A DNA stretch of 64,000 nucleotides, taken from NCBI RefSeq assembly GCF_031822435.1, contig NZ_JAVQLW010000001.1, positions 62,001 to 126,000 on the forward strand. Direction: 5' to 3'. How positions within the stretch are numbered: the first letter of the stretch is position 1; every line of letters starts with the position of its first letter. Positions 1-8,414 of this stretch are shown piece after piece. The notes below the pieces were generated by a model. It had not been told where the DNA came from. It worked only from the letters and a program-made list of their open reading frames with translations, and ran no database searches. The translations under genes were made by a program, and so were the position numbers. Source of the stretch: Paracoccus sp. MBLB3053. Lineage in GTDB: Bacteria > Pseudomonadota > Alphaproteobacteria > Rhodobacterales > Rhodobacteraceae.

Positions 1-429
1 CCGGCCGGCTTCCCATACCGGCCGGCGGTCAGGAGGCGAGCAGGCCAGAATGCCCGACTCGCCAAAGACCATCACGTCGCGCGCCTGGTCAAATGTCTCA
101 CTGACCAGCGCCACCCGATGGGCGCGCCCCGGCATCTCCGGGGTCGCGCCCTCGACCTGCCCCCTGACCCATTCCGCGCCGGCGCGGGTCTTGCCCGCGC
201 CGCGCCCGCCCATGATGACCCAGCTTTTCCAGTCGCCTTCGGGCGGCAACTGGTGCGGCAGCGCCCAGAACTCGAACAACCAGGGCAGGCTCGCCAGCGC
301 ATTGTCGCTGAGCCCCCCCAGGAATTCGTCAACCTCCCGAGGTTCGGCGCAGGCAAGCCAGGCGGCGCCCGATTTCATCTCGTGCCGCGACAAGGTCGAG
401 AGCGCCTCCTTCGACCTGTCCGGCTGCAT
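1..429 (-). CDS. terL: GTA/phage-type terminase large subunit, 5' part only
   Basis: This is the N-terminal 143 codons of a DNA-packaging ATPase; the rest lies beyond the left edge. The frame stays open to base 1. Residues 74-81 form a Walker A loop (GGRGAGKT) followed by RAGAEWVRG, the pattern typical of the large terminase of Rhodobacter-type gene transfer agents and related phages. It would power filling of the capsid with host DNA. The start chosen is ATG at 429 (MQPDRSKEAL); ATG at 378 (MKSGAAW) is an alternative that shortens the overlap with the upstream small-terminase gene from 101 to 50 bp. Neither start has a strong ribosome site, which fits coupling to the upstream gene. GTA membership is inferred from this protein plus its partner; a prophage terminase is the alternative. 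Confidence 0.85.
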   Translation of the reverse strand, partial: MQPDRSKEALSTLSRHEMKSGAAWLACAEPREVDEFLGGLSDNALASLPWLFEFWALPHQLPPEGDWKSWVIMGGRGAGKTRAGAEWVRGQVEGATPEMPGRAHRVALVSETFDQARDVMVFGESGILACSPPDRRPVWEAGR

Positions 430-691
430 CCTTGCGAAGCTTGTCAACCTTGCCCCTTTCCTCCAGCACCAGATGCGCGGCCGCCCTCAGGTCGCGCACC
501 AGTCGGCCGGATTCCTTCAATTCATTCGTTTCGCCGGCCTGGATCTTCAGCCGCAGCCGATGCAGATCCGCCGCATAGGACTGAAACAGCCCATCCGCGA
601 TTTCCAGCACGCTCATGTCGGGCACCACTTCGGCGCCAGCCATGTAAGGCCCTTCCGGTGGCTCAATCCCCGGATCGAAGTTCATCGTCAT
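329..691 (-). CDS. terS: GTA small terminase-like protein (TerS, gp1)
   Basis: Encodes 120 aa from ATG 691 (MTMNFDPGIEPPEG); the next in-frame ATG is at 685. The body (about residues 30-100) is charged and probably helical or coiled-coil (AADLHRLRLKIQAGETNEL, then RGKVDKLRKD). It sits immediately upstream of and overlaps the large terminase, the place of ORFg1 in Rhodobacter GTA clusters, which is known to act as the small terminase. A GGGCAAGG stretch 11-18 nt upstream is a possible ribosome site. Recognition rests on position, size and composition more than on a motif, so the TerS name is an inference. It would bind DNA or bridge DNA to the large subunit during headful packaging. Confidence 0.65.
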   Translation of the reverse strand: MTMNFDPGIEPPEGPYMAGAEVVPDMSVLEIADGLFQSYAADLHRLRLKIQAGETNELKESGRLVRDLRAAAHLVLEERGKVDKLRKDAAGQVEGGALDLVAARDEIGRRLACLRRTSGG

Positions 692-708
692 AGGTGTGTC
701 GCCTTGCC

Positions 709-730
709 CTCGTGTGATTGTCCGCACGAG
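709..730. promoter_or_regulatory. Inverted repeat just upstream of terS
   Basis: CTCGTG-N10-CACGAG, perfect 6-bp arms, lies 18-39 bp before the terS start codon and downstream of the terminator at 740-772. It could be an operator or an mRNA hairpin near the translation start. No known binding site is recognised. Confidence 0.35.
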
Positions 731-739
731 CGAGCCATG

Positions 740-772
740 AAAAAAGCGGCCCGAGGTCGTCGACCCGGCCGC
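740..772 (-). terminator. Intrinsic terminator in the GTA leader
   Basis: On the minus strand GCGGCC at 772-767 pairs with GGCCGC at 751-746, with a further GGTCG/CGACC pairing inside the loop, followed directly by six T at 745-740. It ends leftward transcripts about 50 bp before terS. It may end the fabF-mltG message or attenuate GTA transcription starting from the promoter-like element at 799-827. Confidence 0.75.
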
Positions 773-798
773 TTGCCCATTTCTCCCAGCATGGATAA

Positions 799-827
799 TT
801 TCTACCTTAGGGCGTTCGCAGAGTCAA
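799..827 (-). promoter_or_regulatory. Possible sigma70-type promoter upstream of the GTA genes
   Basis: On the minus strand TTGACT (827-822) and TAGAAA (804-799) are separated by 17 bp, matching 5 of 6 and 4 of 6 consensus bases. It lies in an unusually AT-rich stretch (about 785-890). A transcript from about 792 would meet the terminator ending at 740, giving a product of about 50 nt unless there is read-through. Confidence 0.4.
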
Positions 828-917
828 CGATAAACCCAAGGTTGAATACAGCTTTCGAATTTATTCTGTAAAATCAAATATCTAGGCACGCAACACCCCA
901 GCGTGCGCCATGCGCAA

Positions 918-938
918 CGGGGCGAAAGGATCGCCCCG
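918..938 (-). other. Stem-loop after mltG
   Basis: CGGGGCGA and TCGCCCCG (8 bp) flank a 5-nt loop, 14 bp past the mltG stop. No T-run follows on the minus strand, so it is a weak terminator or an mRNA 3'-end stabiliser. Confidence 0.4.
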
Positions 939-951
939 CTACATTCCGAAT

Positions 952-2130
952 CTAGTCGCCTTGAACCGGAGACAAGGGTTGTCCGCGTTCCCGTTCGATC
1001 CTGCGCCAGCGGGCAACATTCTCATTGTGCTCCGCAAGGGTCCGCGCAAAGGCATGCCCGCCCGATCCGTCGGCGACGAAAAAGATGAAATCCGTCTCCT
1101 CGGGGTCCATCGCAGCCTCGATCGCGGCGCGGCCAGGATTGGCGATCGGGGTCGGCGGAAGGCCCGCGATCACATAGGTATTGTAAGGCGTGCGGCGGCG
1201 CAGCTCCGAGCCGCGAATGCCGCGATCCAGTACGCCCTGACCTTTAGTGACGCCATAGATCACCGTCGGGTCGGTCTCCAGACGCATTTCTCGGCGCAAC
1301 CGGTTGATGAACACGCTTGCGACGACGCGGCGCTCGGCGGCGACCCCGGTTTCCTTCTCGATGATCGAGGCCATGATCAGCGCCTCTTGCGGCGTCGCAT
1401 AGGGCAGATCCGGCTGACGCTTTTCCCATGCCGCAGCCAGGATCGACGCCTGGCGCTCGGCCATCTCGTCGATCAGGTCGCCCCGATCAGAGCCCTTTTG
1501 CACCTCATAGGTCTCGGGAGCGAGGCTGCCCTCATCGGGAACCTTGGCGACATTCCCGGCAAGGAACTTCGCCTGCTTCAGCCCCTCGACGATCTGCCAG
1601 CTGGTCACGCCCTCGGCCACCGTGATGCGCAGCCGCGAGGTCGCGCTTTCCTCGGCGGCCAGGATCGGGGCCGGGGCTTCCTCTTTGGCCGGGTCGTATT
1701 TGGCCTGCTCGGCCATCGAGCCCGTTTCGGGGTCAATATCGCGCAGCACCACCGAGTTCTCGCGCACGCCGATCCGCAGGGTCAGTTCGACCCCGCAGGT
1801 CGATGGGCCGCCCGCCGACAGGATATCGACGACCTGCTCCATCGTTGAATGCGCGGGGATGAGATAGGAGCCGAATTTCAGCCCCCCCGCCTTGCCCCGG
1901 TAGTCCGTTCCCGCACGAAAGATATAGCCATTCGAGACGACCCCCTGTTCCACCAACTGGTCGCTGACCGCGGCCAGACTGGCGCCCGGGGCGACGCGGA
2001 CGCATTGCGCGGAAGCACTCGGACCAGGACTGCTGTATTCGTGCTTGCCCCAGGCAATCGCGGCCGCAACCGCGACCAGGATGACGATCAGCAGCGTCAG
2101 GAAGTTCGACGCGATATGGCGCCACATCAT
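952..2130 (-). CDS. mltG: Endolytic murein transglycosylase MltG (YceG-like)
   Basis: 392 aa. One N-terminal membrane segment (about residues 10-28) anchors it in the inner membrane with the catalytic part in the periplasm. MltG cuts nascent glycan strands and so sets peptidoglycan chain length. The active-site region is clear: IIEKETG with the catalytic glutamate at about E258, then LETDPTVIYG and the C-terminal YNTYVIAGLPPTPIANPG block of the family. A LysM-like segment precedes it (about residues 45-105). An acidic, Ala/Pro-rich insert (about 130-165) looks variable. The start ATG at 2130 overlaps the fabF stop (ATGA), so translation is probably coupled to fabF. Confidence 0.95.
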   Translation of the reverse strand: MMWRHIASNFLTLLIVILVAVAAAIAWGKHEYSSPGPSASAQCVRVAPGASLAAVSDQLVEQGVVSNGYIFRAGTDYRGKAGGLKFGSYLIPAHSTMEQVVDILSAGGPSTCGVELTLRIGVRENSVVLRDIDPETGSMAEQAKYDPAKEEAPAPILAAEESATSRLRITVAEGVTSWQIVEGLKQAKFLAGNVAKVPDEGSLAPETYEVQKGSDRGDLIDEMAERQASILAAAWEKRQPDLPYATPQEALIMASIIEKETGVAAERRVVASVFINRLRREMRLETDPTVIYGVTKGQGVLDRGIRGSELRRRTPYNTYVIAGLPPTPIANPGRAAIEAAMDPEETDFIFFVADGSGGHAFARTLAEHNENVARWRRIERERGQPLSPVQGD

Positions 2131-3389
2131 TGCGGGACGCGCCCCATGACAAGGCTGGCATTCGTCCCGCCAAAGCCGAAGCTGTTCGACAGAACGTAAT
2201 CCACCTTGCGGCGAACAGCGGCATTCGCGGCCAGGTCGATCCGGGTTTCCCGCGCCGGATTGTCGAGATTGATCGTCGGCGGGCAGATCTGGTCACGGAT
2301 CGCCAGGATGCAGAAGATCGCCTCGACCGCGCCAGCCGCGCCCAACAGGTGCCCGATCGACGATTTGGTCGAGGACATGACCACGTTGCCCGCGGCTTCG
2401 CCCAGCATCCGCTCGACCGCGCCCAGTTCGATCACGTCGGCCATGGTCGAGGTGCCATGCGCGTTGATGTAATCCAGATCGGCGGGCGCGATATTCGCGC
2501 GTTTCATCGCGGCGGCCATGCTGCGGAACCCGCCATCACCGTCTTCGGACGGCGCCGTGATGTGATAGGCGTCTCCCGACATGCCGTAACCCAGCACTTC
2601 GGCATAGATCTTGGCCCCGCGCGCCTTCGCGTGCTCGTATTCCTCCAGCACGACGACGCCCGCGCCCTCGCCCATGACGAAACCGTCGCGGCCCTCATCC
2701 CAGGGACGGCTGGCCGCCTTGGGATCGTTCTCGCATTTGGTCGACAGCGCCTTGCAGGCGTTGAAGCCCGCAACCCCGATCTCGCAGATCGGGCTCTCCG
2801 CGCCGCCCGCGATCATCACGTCGGCATCCCCCAGCATGATAAGCCGCGCCGCATCGCCGATGGCGTGCGCCCCCGTCGAGCATGCGGTGACGACGGCATG
2901 GTTCGGGCCCTTGAAACCGAAGCGGATCGAAACCTGCCCTGAAACAAGATTGATCAGCGCGCCGGGAATGAAGAAGGGCGAAACGCGCTTCGGCCCGCGC
3001 TCCTTGATCAGGACAGCTGTGTCGGCAATCGACGAAAGCCCGCCAATGCCCGAACCGATCATCACGCCGGTGCGGATGCGATCCTCTTCGGATTGGGGCT
3101 CCCAGCCCGCATCCTTCACCGCCTGATCGGCTGCGGCCATACCGTAAAGGATGAAGTCATCCACCTTGCGGCGGTCCTTGGGTTCCATCCAGTCATCGGG
3201 GTTGAATGTGCCGTCGGTCCCGTCACCATAAGGGATCTCGCAGGCATATTTCGTCGCGACATCCTTGGCATCGAACCGCGTGATAGGTCCCGCGCCGGAT
3301 TCCCCGGCGAGAAGGCGCCTCCAGGTCTCTTCGACCCCCGAGGCCAGCGGCGTGACCATACCAAGGCCGGTGACGACAACTCTGCGCAT
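2127..3389 (-). CDS. fabF: Beta-ketoacyl-ACP synthase II
   Basis: 420 aa cytosolic enzyme that condenses malonyl-ACP with acyl-ACP in fatty-acid elongation. The Cys-His-His triad is visible: C170 in VVTACSTGAHA, H311 in INAHGTSTMAD and H347 in STKSSIGHLLGAAGAVE, with K342. Length is normal for KAS II. The start ATG at 3389 follows AAGGAG at good spacing. It overlaps mltG by 4 bp and is divergent from telA. In many alphaproteobacteria acpP lies just upstream of fabF; here there is no acpP between fabF and telA, so the carrier protein must be encoded elsewhere. Confidence 0.97.
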   Translation of the reverse strand: MRRVVVTGLGMVTPLASGVEETWRRLLAGESGAGPITRFDAKDVATKYACEIPYGDGTDGTFNPDDWMEPKDRRKVDDFILYGMAAADQAVKDAGWEPQSEEDRIRTGVMIGSGIGGLSSIADTAVLIKERGPKRVSPFFIPGALINLVSGQVSIRFGFKGPNHAVVTACSTGAHAIGDAARLIMLGDADVMIAGGAESPICEIGVAGFNACKALSTKCENDPKAASRPWDEGRDGFVMGEGAGVVVLEEYEHAKARGAKIYAEVLGYGMSGDAYHITAPSEDGDGGFRSMAAAMKRANIAPADLDYINAHGTSTMADVIELGAVERMLGEAAGNVVMSSTKSSIGHLLGAAGAVEAIFCILAIRDQICPPTINLDNPARETRIDLAANAAVRRKVDYVLSNSFGFGGTNASLVMGRVPQ

Positions 3390-3554
3390 AGACGGCTCCT
3401 TAACCCTCGCTTAATCGCTGCGGTTCTACACGCGGCCAGTCCTCGGCGCAACGCCATGACTTTTCGCACGGTCCCGGAACCTGTGACGATGCTTTGGGCT
3501 TCCTTTGCGGAAAGCCGGATTCCCGTTCCGAGCGCCATTGAACCGACCCGAAAA

Positions 3555-3578
3555 GGGCCTATGATTTCCGATAGGTCC
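3555..3578. promoter_or_regulatory. Imperfect inverted repeat upstream of telA
   Basis: GGGCCTAT-N8-ATAGGTCC, 7 of 8 positions paired, ends 24 bp before the telA ATG in the fabF/telA divergent gap (3390-3602). It may be an operator or a leader hairpin. The rest of the gap holds no recognisable gene. Confidence 0.35.
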
Positions 3579-3602
3579 TGCAGATGATGGAAAGGTTGAC
3601 GT

Positions 3603-4796
3603 ATGACGACCCAGACCAAGGCCAGCGCCGAAGCAGCATTGGATGAAATAGTGAACGTGACCTCGGTCGTCCTTCCAGATCCGCATCCTGCTCCGCCGCC
3701 ATTGGCCGAAGCTTCGGGGCAAACCGCCGAGGAAATCCGGCGCCGGATGGATGAAATCAACCTTCAAGACAGCAGTTCCATCGTTCATTTCGGTGCCCGC
3801 GCACAGAATGAACTGCAAGAGATCAGCCAGGAAATGCTCGCCGATGTGAAGAACAAGGATGTCGGCCCGGTCGGCGAATCCCTGCGCGAGATCGTGACCA
3901 CGATCCGCGGCTTCTCGGTCAGCGAACTCGATGTGCGCCGCGAACGCAGCTGGTGGGAACGCCTGACCGGTCGCGCCGCGCCCTTCGCGAAATTCGTCGC
4001 GAATTACGAAGAGGTCCAGTCCCAGATCGACAAGGTTGCCGCCGATCTGGACAGCCATCAGCACCGCCTGCTGAAGGATGTCCGCTCGCTCGACGTGCTC
4101 TACGATCGCACGCTGGCCTTTTATGACGAACTCGCGCTCTACATTGCCGCCGGCGAGGAAAAGCTGGCGCAGATCGACGCGAACGAGATCCCCGCAAAGG
4201 AAGCCTTGATCGAATCCGCCGCCGAATCCGAAAAGGTCATGGCCGCGCAAGAGATGCGCGACCTGCGCGCCGCGCGTGACGATCTGGAACGCCGCGTGCA
4301 CGACCTGAAGCTCACGCGCCAGGTCACGATGCAATCCCTGCCCTCGATCCGACTTGTGCAGGAAAATGACAAATCCCTGATTACCAAGATCAATTCGACG
4401 CTGGTGAACACGGTCCCGCTTTGGGAAACGCAGTTGGCACAAGCCGTCACCATCAGCCGCAGCGCCCAGGCCGCCAAGGCGGTCAAGGATGCGAATGATC
4501 TGACGAATGATCTGTTGACCGCGAATGCCAAGAACCTGCGCCAGGCCAATCAGGCCATCCGGACGCAGACCGAGCGCGGTGTTTTCGACATCGAATCCGT
4601 GCGTGCCGCGAATGCCGAGCTGATCGCGACGATCGAGGACAGTCTCCGGATCGCGGACGAAGGCAAGGCACGTCGTGCCGCAGCCGAGGATGAACTGAAA
4701 CATATGGAGGGCGAATTGCGCCGAACCCTGGCATCTGCCAGCGCCTCCCAGAACCGCCTCCAACCCCAGACGTCCCCTGCTACGGAAAGATCGTGA
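3603..4796 (+). CDS. telA: TelA/KlaA-family toxic-anion resistance protein
   Basis: 397 aa, soluble, no signal peptide. Apart from a Pro-rich N-terminus (about 22-40) it is largely alpha-helical: LREIVTTIRGFSVSEL, then RERSWWERLTGRAAPFAKF (about 110-128, the conserved TelA core), then long heptad-like helices and LPSIRLVQENDKSLITKI. The family was named for plasmid tellurite resistance, but chromosomal members occur widely and are linked to cell-envelope stress; the biochemical role is unsettled. GGAAAGG precedes the ATG. It opens a rightward run with a DUF2927 lipoprotein (GTGA overlap), an SPFH protein and a zinc-ribbon membrane protein, which points to envelope maintenance rather than tellurite resistance as such. 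Confidence 0.9.
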   Translation: MTTQTKASAEAALDEIVNVTSVVLPDPHPAPPPLAEASGQTAEEIRRRMDEINLQDSSSIVHFGARAQNELQEISQEMLADVKNKDVGPVGESLREIVTTIRGFSVSELDVRRERSWWERLTGRAAPFAKFVANYEEVQSQIDKVAADLDSHQHRLLKDVRSLDVLYDRTLAFYDELALYIAAGEEKLAQIDANEIPAKEALIESAAESEKVMAAQEMRDLRAARDDLERRVHDLKLTRQVTMQSLPSIRLVQENDKSLITKINSTLVNTVPLWETQLAQAVTISRSAQAAKAVKDANDLTNDLLTANAKNLRQANQAIRTQTERGVFDIESVRAANAELIATIEDSLRIADEGKARRAAAEDELKHMEGELRRTLASASASQNRLQPQTSPATERS

Positions 4797-5848
4797 CACG
4801 CCAACCGGGTCTTGCGTCCAGCCATCACGGCCTTTTCCCGCGGTCGGGCATTGCCTGTCTCGCTTTCGCGCTCCTCTCGGCCTGCTCCGATCTGCCGGCC
4901 GAACCAGGGTCGTCAACCTCCTCGATCCGGGCGGTGGCGCCCCAGCCCCGCCCCGACCGAGAGGCGCTGACCCAGGCCGCGCTTCGTCGCGATCGTGCCG
5001 AGCGGGCCCGCGCGGCCAACGACGCGGCTGCCGCAGCCGCCGATACGCCGGCAAGCACCAATATGAGGGACTATCTGCAAGGGGTCGAAGAAACGCTTGT
5101 CGCGCGCGGGCTGCTGCGCACCGACAGCGGCAACGAAATCGAGATGACGCCCGAGCGGCTTACGGACGACTTCGTCCGCATCGCCCTTTATGACGAATAT
5201 TCCCGCGACGGTGGCCAACTGGTTTCCCGCCCCTCGCCCGCCCCTTTGCGGCGCTGGGAACAACCCGTCAGGCTCAATATCGAGTTCGGCGCGTCGGTTT
5301 CGTCGGCGCAGCGCGCGCGTGATCGCTCGGATATCGCAGCCTTTGCCTCGCGGCTGCAATCAGCATCGGGCCGGCCTGTCTCGCTCGGGATCGACAACGG
5401 CAATTTCACCGTGCTCATCGTCAGCGAGGACGAGCGCCACCAGATCGGCCCCCGCTTGGCCCAGCTGGTGCCCGGCATCCCCGAAGGCGACATCTCGGCA
5501 TTGCGCGAACTTTCACCGCAGAATTATTGCACCGTTTTCGCCTATTCCCGCGGCAATATTGCCACCTACGACCGGGCGGTCGCGCTGATCCGGTCGGAAA
5601 CCCCACCGCGCCTGCGGCGCTCGTGCATCCACGAGGAAATCGCACAAGGACTTGGGCTTGCCAATGACAGCAGGCTGGTTCGCCCCTCGATCTTCAATGA
5701 TGACGAGGAATTCGCCTATCTCACCCCGCATGACGAACTCTTGCTGAAGATCCTTTATGATCCGCGCCTTCGCCCCGGCATGAACGAGGCCGAGGCCCGG
5801 CCGATCGTGCTCGAGATCGCGCGCGAGTTGCTCGGGACAAGCGCCTGA
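4793..5848 (+). CDS. DUF2927-type lipoprotein
   Basis: 351 aa from GTG 4793, which overlaps the telA stop (GTGA). An N-terminal hydrophobic stretch ends in a lipobox (LAFALLSACSD, Cys at about 31), so it should be an envelope lipoprotein. An Arg/Ala-rich, probably helical linker (about 55-90) follows. The C-terminal two thirds resemble DUF2927: WEQPVRLNIEFGASVSSAQ, NYCTVFAYSRG, then SCIHEEIAQGLGLANDS and LTPHDELLLKILYDPRLRPG. The HEE-containing block resembles a metal-peptidase-like helix, but no function is established. Clustering with telA and SPFH/zinc-ribbon genes suggests a shared envelope role. Confidence 0.8.
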   Translation: MTRQPGLASSHHGLFPRSGIACLAFALLSACSDLPAEPGSSTSSIRAVAPQPRPDREALTQAALRRDRAERARAANDAAAAAADTPASTNMRDYLQGVEETLVARGLLRTDSGNEIEMTPERLTDDFVRIALYDEYSRDGGQLVSRPSPAPLRRWEQPVRLNIEFGASVSSAQRARDRSDIAAFASRLQSASGRPVSLGIDNGNFTVLIVSEDERHQIGPRLAQLVPGIPEGDISALRELSPQNYCTVFAYSRGNIATYDRAVALIRSETPPRLRRSCIHEEIAQGLGLANDSRLVRPSIFNDDEEFAYLTPHDELLLKILYDPRLRPGMNEAEARPIVLEIARELLGTSA

Positions 5849-5951
5849 GACACGCAAACTCCGGGCGTCGGGACTTGACGCTGCTTTTCTGCGCGGCACT
5901 ATCAGGAACGACAGACATCCGGTTCACATCAACACCGTGAAAGGCATGGTC

Positions 5952-7076
5952 ATGGGCATCCTCGACATTCTCGGCGGCGAGTTCATCGACATCATCGAAT
6001 GGACCGACGACACCCGGGACACGATGGTCTACCGCTTTCCCACCGTCGGAAAGGCCATAAAATACGGCGCCAAACTGACCGTTCGCGAAGGCCAGTCCGC
6101 CGTTTTCATCCACGAGGGCCAGCTTGCCGATGTGTTCGGCCCGGGCCTTTACATGCTGGAAACCAACAACCTTCCGATCCTGACGCGCATCCAGCACTGG
6201 GATCATGGCTTCCGCAGCCCGTTCAAGTCCGAGATCTACTTCGTCAATACGACGCGGTTCAACGACCTGAAATGGGGCACCAAGAACCCCGTGATCGCGC
6301 GGGACCCGGAATTCGGCCCGGTCCGCATCCGTGCTTTCGGCACCTATTCGATGCGCGTGACCGATCCCGGCAAGTTCATGCTGGAAATCGTCGGAACCGA
6401 CGGCGAGTTCACCAAGGACGAAATCACCTTCCAGCTGCGCAACATCATCGTGCAGGAATTTTCGCGCATGATCGCCGGTTCCGGCATCCCGGTTCTCGAC
6501 ATGGCCGCGAACACCGGCCAGTTCGGCAAGATGGTCGCCAAGGCGATCGCCCCGACCATCGCCGAATACGGGCTCAACATCCCCGAATTCTATATCGAGA
6601 ACATCAGCCTGCCCGACGAGGTCGAAAAGATTCTCGACAAGCGGACCTCGATGGGGATCGTCGGGGATCTCGACCGCTTCGGCCAATATGCCGCCTCCGA
6701 GGCGATGCTGAACGCCTCGAACCAGCCCGGCGGCATGGGGGCAGGCTTGGGTGCCGGTCTCGGAGCGGGCATGGGGGCGGCAATGGCCGGCATGCAGCGC
6801 GGCCCTTGGGGTGCCGTGCCGCAGCAGGCCGCACCGCAAAGCCCGCCGCCCTTGCATCCCGAAACGGTCTGGCACATCGCGGTCAATGGTCAGGCCGAGG
6901 GGCCATATGGCCGGGCGCATCTGGGACGGCTGGCGCATGAAGGCAGGTTCAGCCGGGAAACACTGGTCTGGACACCGGGTCAGGATGGCTGGAAGCCTGC
7001 GGATGATGTCATCGAACTTGCCCAGCTTTTCACGGTTGCACCGCCGCCACCCCCGCTACCCAAAGAGGACGGCTGA
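5952..7076 (+). CDS. SPFH-domain protein (YdjI-like) with C-terminal GYF-like domain
   Basis: 374 aa from ATG 5952 (MGILDILGGEFIDIIEW), preceded by GAAAGG at 8 nt; GTG 5937 and ATG 5946 are in frame upstream but fit the family start less well. Residues about 1-240 form the SPFH domain of the YdjI/'virion core protein' type (GEFIDIIEWTDD, AVFIHEGQLADVFGPG, then MGIVGDLDRFGQY). A Gly/Met/Ala-rich linker follows (about 255-290), then a GYF_2-like module (VWHIAVNGQAEGPYG ... VWTPGQDGWKPADD, about 306-345) that would bind proline-rich partners. SPFH proteins scaffold membrane microdomains. The next gene encodes a zinc-ribbon membrane protein, echoing the Bacillus YdjG/YdjI partnership in membrane stress. 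Confidence 0.9.
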   Translation: MGILDILGGEFIDIIEWTDDTRDTMVYRFPTVGKAIKYGAKLTVREGQSAVFIHEGQLADVFGPGLYMLETNNLPILTRIQHWDHGFRSPFKSEIYFVNTTRFNDLKWGTKNPVIARDPEFGPVRIRAFGTYSMRVTDPGKFMLEIVGTDGEFTKDEITFQLRNIIVQEFSRMIAGSGIPVLDMAANTGQFGKMVAKAIAPTIAEYGLNIPEFYIENISLPDEVEKILDKRTSMGIVGDLDRFGQYAASEAMLNASNQPGGMGAGLGAGLGAGMGAAMAGMQRGPWGAVPQQAAPQSPPPLHPETVWHIAVNGQAEGPYGRAHLGRLAHEGRFSRETLVWTPGQDGWKPADDVIELAQLFTVAPPPPPLPKEDG

Positions 7077-7085
7077 GCGGCCTGA

Positions 7086-8414
7086 ATGCCTACCCCTCCG
7101 TCAGAATACCGCTATCCGTGCGAGAATTGCGGTGCGAGCCTCGAATTCTCGCCCGGCCAGCAACGGTTGCACTGCCCCTATTGCGGACATGAGCAGGACA
7201 TAAGTCCCGGCGCCGCCCGCGCCCCCAGCCGGCAGTCCAGAGAGGGGCCGTGGGGAGATCAGATGATCCTGCGCGATCCAACTACGGGGCGCGCGCTGCA
7301 ATGGGATGCCAGCCACAAGGCACCAGAGCTGGTCGAACTGCCGCTGGAACAGGGGCTGCGCATCGACCGCAACAGCACCCTGACCGAAACCGTCCGTACG
7401 CTTTCCTGTCCGAATTGCGGCGCCAAGATCGAGATCACCTCGGATAGCCACGCATCAAGCTGCCCGTTCTGCGCAACGGCAGTCGTCACCGATACCGGCA
7501 GCATGCGACTGCTGAAACCGCAGGGGGTGCTGCCCTTCGTCATCCGCGAGGAACAGGCCAAGGCCGCGCTGGAAAGCTGGCTCAAGGGGCTGTGGTTCGC
7601 GCCTTCGGGGCTGACGGCCTATGCCCGGCGTGGACGCCGCATGAACGGGATCTATTCGCCCTTCTGGACCTTCGACGCCTCGACCCGCTCGCTTTATTCC
7701 GGGATGCGGGGCGATTGGTATTACGAAACGGTCTGGGTCACGGAAGAGGTGAACGGCCGAATGCAGCGGGTCGCGCGACAGGTCCGCAGGACCCGATGGA
7801 CTTCGGTCTCCGGACAGGTCGCGCGAAATTTCAACGATGTGCTCGTGCTCGCCGCCAGTTCGCTGCCCCGCCGCATCACCGACGCGCTTACGCCGTGGGA
7901 TCTTTCGCATCTCGTGACCTATCAGCCTGAATATCTCGCGGGCTTCATGGCCGAGGGCTACACGATCCCGCTGGCCTCGGGACATCAGATCGCGCGCCAG
8001 GAAATGTCGGGTGTCATCGCCATGGATGTGCGCCGCGCCATTGGCGGCAACGAACAGCAGATCGCCTCGATCCAGACATCGCATTCAGATGAAACCTTCA
8101 AGCACATCCTGCTGCCGGTCTGGACCGCCGCCTATCGCTATAACGGGAAAAGCTACCGTTTCGTGGTGAATGGACAATCGGGACGGGTGCAGGGCGAGCG
8201 GCCCTGGTCTGTCTGGAAGATCACACTCGCCGTGATCGTCGCGCTTCTGATCCTGATGGCGCTGCTCTGGCTCAATGAAAGCCAGAACTTCGTGCGTGTC
8301 GGACAAGGGTCGGCCTATCGCATGCTTCCCATGGACGCGGCGCCCGGCTATCACCTGCCCATGACCGAAGCGACCGGCCCCGCCGCCGTCGCGATGATGG
8401 AGACGAAAGCATGA
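7086..8414 (+). CDS. Double zinc-ribbon protein with C-terminal membrane anchor (YdjG-like)
   Basis: 442 aa. Two CxxC...CxxC zinc ribbons sit at the N-terminus: C12/C15/C30/C33 and C108/C111/C126/C129. The middle region is rich in aromatic residues (YSPFWTFDASTRSLYSGMRG, about 190-210). One transmembrane helix (about 378-396, LAVIVALLILMALLWL) lies near the C-terminus with a 45-residue tail. Such proteins are often mis-annotated as primosomal helicase because of the ribbons; no helicase motifs are present. The partner upstream is the SPFH protein, as in Bacillus ydjGHI, where the ribbon protein helps recruit the SPFH protein to stressed membrane; that role here is an inference. The stop overlaps the kinase start. 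Confidence 0.8.
   Translation: MPTPPSEYRYPCENCGASLEFSPGQQRLHCPYCGHEQDISPGAARAPSRQSREGPWGDQMILRDPTTGRALQWDASHKAPELVELPLEQGLRIDRNSTLTETVRTLSCPNCGAKIEITSDSHASSCPFCATAVVTDTGSMRLLKPQGVLPFVIREEQAKAALESWLKGLWFAPSGLTAYARRGRRMNGIYSPFWTFDASTRSLYSGMRGDWYYETVWVTEEVNGRMQRVARQVRRTRWTSVSGQVARNFNDVLVLAASSLPRRITDALTPWDLSHLVTYQPEYLAGFMAEGYTIPLASGHQIARQEMSGVIAMDVRRAIGGNEQQIASIQTSHSDETFKHILLPVWTAAYRYNGKSYRFVVNGQSGRVQGERPWSVWKITLAVIVALLILMALLWLNESQNFVRVGQGSAYRMLPMDAAPGYHLPMTEATGPAAVAMMETKA

Noticed and set aside
3426..5054. 542-codon open frame opposite telA
   Set aside because: Antisense shadow of telA and the DUF2927 gene; no start signal and no family resemblance.
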